In this document: one piece after another, positions 58,996-64,000 of the stretch
Position numbering within the stretch: the first letter of the stretch is position 1
Layout of the letters: every line of letters starts with the position of its first letter
Source: JBOGVA01 sp050692195
GTDB taxonomy: Bacteria; Actinomycetota; UBA4738
Direction of reading: 5' to 3'
NCBI GenBank assembly: GCA_050692195.1
Contig: JBOGVA010000018.1
Location: forward strand, 20,510-84,509
Length of the DNA stretch: 64,000 nucleotides
Translations under genes and position numbers: made by a program
The notes under the pieces: model-generated
Told to the model about the DNA's origin: nothing
What the model saw: only the letters and a program-made list of their open reading frames with translations
Databases searched by the model: none

Positions 58996-59609
58996 CTCGA
59001 ACGGCCTCGCCGCCGGCAGGCGATGGTCTCCCGATCGGTCACCACGAAGTCCAGCGGCTCATCGTCCGGCCCATGGGGGACGGCGGCCAGCAACTGCACG
59101 TGATAGGCGATCCCCACCCGCGTGGCATCGTCTTGGAGGCGAGCCAGGTACCGATCGTAGTGTCCGCCTCCGTACCCGATCCGGTGCCCGCTGCGGTCGA
59201 AGGCCAGGCCCGGAGCGATGGCCAGATCCACCTCGCCGGGATCGACCGGTGGCCGGTTGACGGGCTCCTTCGGCCCGTAGCTCGTGGCGGCCAGCGGTTC
59301 TCCGGCCAGGAGCTCCCCGACCGCCATCTCGCGTCCCTGGAGGAAGGGGAGCAGGACCCGCCTGCCCTCTCCGATGAGGCGTTGCGCCATGTCCTTCGTG
59401 GGGATCTCGGAGCCGAACGAGTAGAAGAGCAGGATGGTCCGGGCCTTCCGGACCGCGTCGAGCTCGAAGAGCCGGTCCCGCACCGCCCCGGCCAGACGGC
59501 CCCGTTCACCTGGAGGGATGGAACTCCTGAGCGCTCGCATCCGGGCCCGGAGTGCCGCTTTGTCTCGTTCCAGCTCCTTCGGCAAGCGGAGCCTCGAACT
59601 ACCTGCCAC
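58992..59609 (-). CDS. 5-formyltetrahydrofolate cyclo-ligase family protein
   Basis: A 205-residue enzyme that makes 5,10-methenyl-THF from 5-formyl-THF with ATP. It has KAALRARMRALRSSIPP at the start, ILLFYSFGSEIPTKDM, then LAIAPGLAFDRSGHRIGYGGGHYDRYLARL, the ATP and folate site hallmark. A GTG start at 59609 overlaps the end of the DUF6457 gene by 11 bases, and its own stop overlaps the fdhD start by 4 bases, so the genes form one operon. Confidence 0.93.
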   Translation of the reverse strand: MAGSSRLRLPKELERDKAALRARMRALRSSIPPGERGRLAGAVRDRLFELDAVRKARTILLFYSFGSEIPTKDMAQRLIGEGRRVLLPFLQGREMAVGELLAGEPLAATSYGPKEPVNRPPVDPGEVDLAIAPGLAFDRSGHRIGYGGGHYDRYLARLQDDATRVGIAYHVQLLAAVPHGPDDEPLDFVVTDRETIACRRRGRSR

Positions 59610-59856
59610 CCCTGGAGACGTCCGGGAGAAGACTCGCGGCCGCTTCCATCGCCCGCGTCAGCGCCTCCAGTCTCGGCCCTCCCGCCGCTGCGCTCCGCCC
59701 CACGTATACGCCCACCAGATACGCCGAGACGGGAGCCAGCTTTCGCTCCACTCCGTGGGCGACGTCTCGGGCGAGGCCCAGCACCGCCGCGATCTCCTGC
59801 CGTGTGGCCGGGTCCTCTCCGAGCGCCTGCGCCAGGCGTTCCATCCACTCCTTCAT
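59599..59856 (-). CDS. DUF6457 domain-containing protein
   Basis: An 85-residue helical protein. It matches DUF6457: EWMERLAQALG, then ARDVAHGVERKLAPVSAYLVGVYVG. Members are small and often lie next to molybdenum-cofactor genes such as mobA or fdhD, as here, with function unknown. First gene of the minus-strand run that includes 5-FCL, fdhD, the site-2 protease and the amidohydrolase. The qcr operon starts 160 bases away on the other strand. Confidence 0.82.
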   Translation of the reverse strand: MKEWMERLAQALGEDPATRQEIAAVLGLARDVAHGVERKLAPVSAYLVGVYVGRSAAAGGPRLEALTRAMEAAASLLPDVSRGGR

Positions 59857-60015
59857 GTTCGGCCTCTCGATCTCGAGCTCTCGGCCCGAATGAGAGGTTA
59901 GCCTCTGCTGTCACCTTTGAGGGGAGCGGCTCGGCGGGATAGCCTTCCGGTTGACGTCCGCTCGCCTGGAGGGCTCAATCTCGACGGCGAATCGCACGCA
60001 ACGTATGCGACGGCG

Positions 60016-60813
60016 ATGACGGGACGCACGCGCCCCGTCCAGAAGAGCCGGTTTCCGTTGCGGGCCTTCCTCCTGCTCTCCGGTGCCACGCTGGTGCCGG
60101 CAGCTTTCGCGCTGAGAAGCCCTGCTGCCACGCCCGCCGCGGCGGAGGGGGTCCGCCCGCATCTGACGCAGGCCCAAGATGTGAACCTCGGCCGGCGCCT
60201 GTACGAGCAGCGGTGCGCGAGCTGCCACGGCGTGGGCGGAGGGGGAACCGGACAGGGCCCGCCCATCCTGGGGCTGGGCCCCGCCGTCTACGACTTCATG
60301 CTCTCCACCGGCCGCATGCCGCTCGATCGACCGGTCGCCCAGGCTCCCCGTAACCGGCCCGCCTTCGAGCCCGAGGAGATCCGAGCCCTGATCGCCTACC
60401 TCACCTCGCTCGAGCCCGGCGGGGTACCGATCCCGGACGTCCGTCCGGAGCAGGGAGACGTCGCGGTCGGCCAGAGGCTGTACCAGCTGCATTGCGCGGC
60501 GTGTCACGGCTCGACGGGGAACGGGGGGGCGGTCGGAGACTCGGTCGCTCCGGGCCTTCACGCCGCCACGGCGCTCCAGGTCGCTGAGGCCATCCGGATC
60601 GGACCCGGGTCCATGCCGGTGTTCGGCTCCGAGACGCTGTCCCAAGCCGACCTGAACTCCCTGGTCCGGTACGTCCTCACGTTGCGGGATCCGGTGGACC
60701 GGGGCGGAGCGGGCCTCGGGCACGTTGGCCCGATCGTCGAGGGGTTCGTCGCCTTGCTCTTCGGCTTGGGCGCGCTCGTCGTGGTGACCAGGCTCATCGG
60801 CGAGCGCTCATGA
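60016..60813 (+). CDS. qcrC: Menaquinol-cytochrome c reductase, diheme cytochrome c subunit
   Basis: A 265-residue subunit with two heme c sites, CASCHG and CAACHG, each in a cytochrome c-like domain, and the Met ligands likely in GRMPLD and GSMPVF. An N-terminal hydrophobic segment (AFLLLSGATLVPAAFAL) and a C-terminal helix (FVALLFGLGALVVVTRLIG) anchor it. In Actinomycetota this protein links the bc complex directly to cytochrome oxidase. ATG at 60016 is the first start before the signal segment; the frame is open to 59917. qcrA overlaps its stop by 4 bases (ATGA). Confidence 0.93.
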   Translation: MTGRTRPVQKSRFPLRAFLLLSGATLVPAAFALRSPAATPAAAEGVRPHLTQAQDVNLGRRLYEQRCASCHGVGGGGTGQGPPILGLGPAVYDFMLSTGRMPLDRPVAQAPRNRPAFEPEEIRALIAYLTSLEPGGVPIPDVRPEQGDVAVGQRLYQLHCAACHGSTGNGGAVGDSVAPGLHAATALQVAEAIRIGPGSMPVFGSETLSQADLNSLVRYVLTLRDPVDRGGAGLGHVGPIVEGFVALLFGLGALVVVTRLIGERS

Positions 60814-61835
60814 GAGCTCCGCTCGGGCGCTCGAGGAGGTGGCTCGCCGCCCTTCTTGCCCGCGCCCTCGCCGGAGGTCTGCGGTGGGCCGTCAGGCTGA
60901 CGGGCCCGGCGGAGTCTGCCCCCGCCGCCGTGGCCGGCGGGCTCGAGAGCTACACCCCTGAACCGGACCTCCCGCTCGCTCCCGCCCCCGACGAGCGTCG
61001 AGTGGCTCGCTGGATCTCGTTCGTGCTGGTCCTTTCGGCGCTGGCCGGTGTCGGATTGCTGGCGGTCTATGCGCTGGGCGGCCAGGTCCAGATCGAGGGT
61101 GCGTTGCTCGGCCTGTCGCTGGGAGGCATCGGGATCGGCTTGATCCTGTGGGGTAAGTACCTCTTCCCCCACGAGATCGTCACTGAGAGGCGGGAGCCAC
61201 ACCCCTCCTCCGCGCCAGAGCGGCTCGCCGCCGAGGCCTCGCTGGGTCGGGTGGAAGAGGGCGTGCCACGCCGGACCTTCCTGTTTCGGCTGCTGCTCGC
61301 CGCGGCCGCCGCCCTGGGGCTGGCGGCGATATTTCCCATCCGATCCCTGGGGCCCGGGCCGGGCCGGTCCCTGTTCCGCACGTCGTGGCGGCCGGGGGCG
61401 CTCCTGGTCGACGAAGGGGGCAACCCGGTGCGCGTCGACGATCTGCCCGAGGGGGGAGTCCTCACCGTGTTCCCCGACGGGCACACCGACGCGGAGGACT
61501 CGCAGGCGGTCCTGGTCAAGGTGGACCCGGAGCTCCTCCAGCTGCCGGACGACCGCGGAGCCTGGGTCCCGGAGGGGAACGTCTGCTACTCGAAGATCTG
61601 CACGCACGCGGGATGCCCGGTCGGCCTGTACTCGGCCGACACCCACGAGCTCCTGTGCCCGTGCCATCAGTCGGCGTTCGACGTGATCGAGGGCGCTCGG
61701 CCGATCTTCGGACCTGCTTCTCGTCCACTCCCCCAGCTTCCGCTGGAGGTGGACGGCGAGGGCTTCCTGCGTGCAGCCGGAGACTTTCCCGAGCCCGTAG
61801 GGCCGGGGTTCTGGAACCGGGAGTCCGGGCGGTGA
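60810..61835 (+). CDS. qcrA: Menaquinol-cytochrome c reductase, Rieske iron-sulfur subunit
   Basis: A 341-residue protein with three membrane helices (near residues ~68-90, ~93-113 and ~155-175), as in actinobacterial QcrA, and a C-terminal Rieske domain. The [2Fe-2S] ligands are in SKICTHAGCPVG and LLCPCHQSAFD, with the cluster-lining Cys pair present. It passes electrons from menaquinol to the diheme cytochrome. Start at ATGA overlaps qcrC; its stop overlaps qcrB by 4 bases. Confidence 0.94.
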   Translation: MRAPLGRSRRWLAALLARALAGGLRWAVRLTGPAESAPAAVAGGLESYTPEPDLPLAPAPDERRVARWISFVLVLSALAGVGLLAVYALGGQVQIEGALLGLSLGGIGIGLILWGKYLFPHEIVTERREPHPSSAPERLAAEASLGRVEEGVPRRTFLFRLLLAAAAALGLAAIFPIRSLGPGPGRSLFRTSWRPGALLVDEGGNPVRVDDLPEGGVLTVFPDGHTDAEDSQAVLVKVDPELLQLPDDRGAWVPEGNVCYSKICTHAGCPVGLYSADTHELLCPCHQSAFDVIEGARPIFGPASRPLPQLPLEVDGEGFLRAAGDFPEPVGPGFWNRESGR

Positions 61836-63226
61836 TCCGGCGTGTCTTCCTGTGGCTCGACGACCGGTTGGGAGCGGCCAGCTTCGCCCGCCGATCGCTG
61901 AACAAGGTCTTTCCCGACCACTGGTCCTTCATGCTGGGGGAGATCGCCCTGTATTGCTTCGTCATCCTGGTCTTGACCGGGGTCTTCCTGAGCTTCTTCT
62001 ACATTCCGGACGCGGAGGAAGTGGTCTACCAGGGGCCCTATCCGCCGCTCCGGGGTCAGGAGGTGAGCCGGGCGTTCCAGTCGGTCCTCCGCCTGTCCTT
62101 CGAGGTCCGGGCCGGCCTCGTGTTCCGCCAGATCCACCATTGGGCGGCCCTGGTCATGGTGGGGGCGGTGGCCGCCCACGCCGCTCGTGTGTTCTTCACC
62201 GGGGCGTTTCGGCGACCGCGGGACATCAACTGGATCCTGGGGACGACGCTTCTGATTCTGACCCTGGCCGTCGGGTTCGCCGGCTACTCCCTCCCCGATG
62301 ACCTCCTCTCGGGCACCGGCCTTCGGATCGCCTACTCGGTGGCTCAATCGATCCCGCTCGTCGGCAACTGGATCGCGTTCCTCTTCTTCGGCGGGGAGTA
62401 CCCGGCTCCGGACATCCTGAACCGCCTCTACGTGATCCACATCCTGCTGCTCCCCGCCGCCATCGCCGCCGTGCTCACGATCCACCTGGCCATCGTGTGG
62501 CATCAAGCGCATACGCACTTCCCGGGCCGAGGAAGAAGCGAGACGAACATCCAGGGCGAGCGGCTGTGGCCGCGATACGCCTTCAAGTCGGCCGGGCTGT
62601 TCTTCGTCATCTTCGCCGTGATGTGCCTCCTCGGTGGGCTGGCCCAGATCAACCCGGTGTGGCTGTACGGTCCCTACAACCCTCATGCCGTCAGCGCTGG
62701 GTCCCAGCCCGATTGGTACCTGGGCTGGCTGGAAGGCGCGCTCCGGCTGTTCCCGAACTGGGAGGTCCGGGTGCTCGGCTACGAGATCCCGAACCCGTTC
62801 TTCCCCGGCGTGCTCCTCCCCGGCGCCTTCTTCACCTCGATGATCTTGTGGCCGGCCATCGAGCGGCGGATCACCGGGGATCGAGCGCACCACAACCTGC
62901 TGCAGTTCCCACGCGACGTCCCCTGGCGGACGGCGCTCGGGGTGGGAGTGCTCACCTTCTTCGTGATCCTGACCCTGGCCGGCGGCAACGACGTGATGGC
63001 CGCGGCCCTGGGGGTCTCGGTGGAGGCCATCACCCGTGCGCTTCGGGTGGCCCTGCTGGCCGGCCCGATCCTGGCCTTCGCGTTGACTCTCCGCGCCGCC
63101 CGCGAGCTCAGCCGGCGGGCCCTGCGCCCGGTCCGGGGCTCGAGGCCGCGGGTGATCAGGCGGACCGGCACCGGCGGCTTCGAGACCACTGACAGCGGAG
63201 CCGCGAGAGGCCCTCGACGGGAGTGA
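61832..63226 (+). CDS. qcrB: Menaquinol-cytochrome c reductase, cytochrome b subunit
   Basis: A 464-residue membrane protein with about nine helices. The heme ligands are paired His in RQIHHWAALVMVGAVAAHAAR and VIHILLLPAAIAAVLTIHLAIVWHQ. The quinone-site element usually read PEWY appears as QPDWYLGWLEGALRLFPNWEV. The C-terminal extension with an Arg-rich tail is typical of actinobacterial QcrB. GTG start overlaps qcrA (GTGA). Completes a qcrCAB operon with all genes translationally coupled. Confidence 0.95.
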   Translation: MIRRVFLWLDDRLGAASFARRSLNKVFPDHWSFMLGEIALYCFVILVLTGVFLSFFYIPDAEEVVYQGPYPPLRGQEVSRAFQSVLRLSFEVRAGLVFRQIHHWAALVMVGAVAAHAARVFFTGAFRRPRDINWILGTTLLILTLAVGFAGYSLPDDLLSGTGLRIAYSVAQSIPLVGNWIAFLFFGGEYPAPDILNRLYVIHILLLPAAIAAVLTIHLAIVWHQAHTHFPGRGRSETNIQGERLWPRYAFKSAGLFFVIFAVMCLLGGLAQINPVWLYGPYNPHAVSAGSQPDWYLGWLEGALRLFPNWEVRVLGYEIPNPFFPGVLLPGAFFTSMILWPAIERRITGDRAHHNLLQFPRDVPWRTALGVGVLTFFVILTLAGGNDVMAAALGVSVEAITRALRVALLAGPILAFALTLRAARELSRRALRPVRGSRPRVIRRTGTGGFETTDSGAARGPRRE

Positions 63227-63245
63227 GAGGCGAACCCGGTCCGGC

Positions 63246-63626
63246 TCAGTTGCGGCTCTCCCGCATCAAACCGAGGCCGGCGAGCGCGAACAGGACCACA
63301 CCGACCAGCGCAAGCCACAGGCCGAACACGAAGCCCTCCAGGAACAAGGCCACGCCCAGGCCCATGAGAAAGGGCCACAGGCTGGTGGAATGAAAGTGCC
63401 CGATGGGTTCGCCGGCGTGACTCGAGTGGTCCGCGTCCGGCTCGTCCTCGGCTCGCCTCAGCCTCCCCCCCCGATAGGCGAGGTAGCCGCCGACGAAAAG
63501 CGGGGCGAGGAACATGAACAGGAGCAGCACGGACCCGGCCCGCTCGTAGCTCAGGAGCCAGTAGACCGCCGCCACCAGCAGGCTGAAGAAGCCGGAGAAG
63601 GCGAACAGCTTCACCTCGGTCTTCAC
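63246..63626 (-). CDS. ctaF: Cytochrome c oxidase subunit 4, actinobacterial type
   Basis: A 126-residue membrane protein with four hydrophobic segments: KLFAFSGFFSLLVAAVYWLLS, VLLLFMFLAPLFVGGYLAY, LWPFLMGLGVALFLEGFVFGLW and LVGVVLFALAGLGL. This topology and the first helix motif are characteristic of subunit IV of actinobacterial aa3 oxidases. The gene follows ctaD by 4 bases and lies end to end with qcrB, 19 bases apart. ctaE and ctaC, often nearby, are not within the window. Confidence 0.92.
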   Translation of the reverse strand: MKTEVKLFAFSGFFSLLVAAVYWLLSYERAGSVLLLFMFLAPLFVGGYLAYRGGRLRRAEDEPDADHSSHAGEPIGHFHSTSLWPFLMGLGVALFLEGFVFGLWLALVGVVLFALAGLGLMRESRN

Positions 63627-63630
63627 GTGC

Positions 63631-64000
63631 TCATGCCCTCGGTTGCACCGCGGCGGGATCGTCCCGGTGCCGCCAATCGAAGACCGGGCGCTCCGAGCGG
63701 ATCGGCGGGAGCCAGGTGAAGTTGTGCTCCGGAGGGGGCGAGGACGTGATCCACTCCAGCGTGTACCCGCCCCAGGGGTCGTCGCCCGCGGGTTCGCGCC
63801 GCCGGATCGACTGCACGACGTTCCACAGGAACACGACCACGGCCACCGCCATCACGGCCGAACCGAGCGTGGCCGCCTGATTCAGCCACGTCCAGCCCAC
63901 GTCTGCCGGGTAGTCCGGGATCCGCCGCTGCATCCCCCTCAGGCCCACCTGATGCATCGGGAAGAACGTGAGGTTGAAGCCGGCGAACAGCAGCCAGAAG
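63631..64000 (-). CDS. ctaD: Cytochrome c oxidase subunit I, C-terminal part
   Basis: The gene is cut by the window edge; about 122 residues of the C-terminus are visible. FWLLFAGFNLTFFPMHQVGL, then RGMQRRIPDYP is a hallmark of the late helices of the heme-copper subunit I. One more membrane helix (AATLGSAVMAVAVVVFLWNVV) and the tail with GYTLEWITSSPPPEHNFTWLPPI follow. The full protein carries the catalytic heme a3-CuB site, not included here. It is the upstream gene of the ctaD-ctaF pair. Confidence 0.95.
   Translation of the reverse strand, partial: FWLLFAGFNLTFFPMHQVGLRGMQRRIPDYPADVGWTWLNQAATLGSAVMAVAVVVFLWNVVQSIRRREPAGDDPWGGYTLEWITSSPPPEHNFTWLPPIRSERPVFDWRHRDDPAAVQPRA

Noticed and set aside
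1..64000. CRISPR arrays, insertion sequences, phage or attachment sites
   Set aside because: No regularly spaced repeats, transposase or integrase motifs, or terminal inverted repeats were seen.

Overview
This 64 kb window is gene-dense, GC-rich bacterial chromosome. Several features together point to Actinomycetota: two WhiB proteins, an AdnAB-type helicase-nuclease, the qcrCAB cytochrome bc complex with a diheme cytochrome c, the actinobacterial subunit 4 of cytochrome c oxidase, a class E sortase, a DUF2993 lipid-binding protein and a GT87 mannosyltransferase-like protein. The SRP RNA is the long Alu-containing form, and selA/selB and NDUFAF7-like genes are present. That mix reads more like a deep-branching environmental actinobacterium than a model streptomycete or mycobacterium; this placement is inference. 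No phage, insertion sequence or CRISPR array was seen, and no gap between genes exceeds 300 bases.

Layout. 1-6.1 kb: envelope genes, mostly on the minus strand (DUF4012, sortase, a 79-residue sortase substrate, DUF2993, BON, AMIN-like lipoprotein), with tRNA-Ser. A ~120 bp block at the window edge is repeated at 6.05 kb, marking a duplicated lipoprotein gene. 6.2-12.4 kb: aldo/keto reductase, a 51-residue protein and an ArsR-type regulator, divergent from a two-gene heterodimeric ABC exporter. 12.4-16.6 kb: HAD phosphatase, DUF2330, a beta-propeller protein and ilvE. 16.7-19.4 kb: SRP RNA, dnaX and recR. 19.4-23.8 kb: an Aap-type amino-acid ABC importer. 24-26.3 kb: lysC-asd. 26.4-31.5 kb: ECF sigma factor with its membrane partner, M55 peptidase, MazG-like protein, mannosyltransferase, rpsD and tRNA-Pro.

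31.5-39.3 kb: GT4 glycosyltransferase, phosphoesterase, YqeY-like protein, PASTA-PBP, two WhiB genes around an NfeD-like protein, and RidA. 39.3-42.6 kb: selB and selA, facing a Ser/Thr kinase and a stand-alone nuoD across a tandem palindrome. 45.5-49.6 kb: NDUFAF7/MidA-like methyltransferase, MBL hydrolase, Crp/Fnr regulator and a DehI-like protein. 49.6-55.8 kb: adnA-adnB. 55.8-59.9 kb: a minus-strand run of amidohydrolase, site-2 protease, frameshifted fdhD, 5-FCL and DUF6457. 60-64 kb: qcrC-qcrA-qcrB convergent with ctaF-ctaD, the last cut by the window edge.

Points most worth a second look: a sortase paired with a tiny proline-rich substrate; a fdhD broken by three frameshifts although selA/selB are intact; an orphan nuoD beside a homologue of the enzyme that methylates NuoD in mitochondria; the CCAAGCTTGG tandem palindrome between selA and the kinase; an ArsR-type operator over the exporter promoter; an NfeD-type protein without its catalytic serine; and three convergent gene pairs sharing one CTAG as both stop codons.
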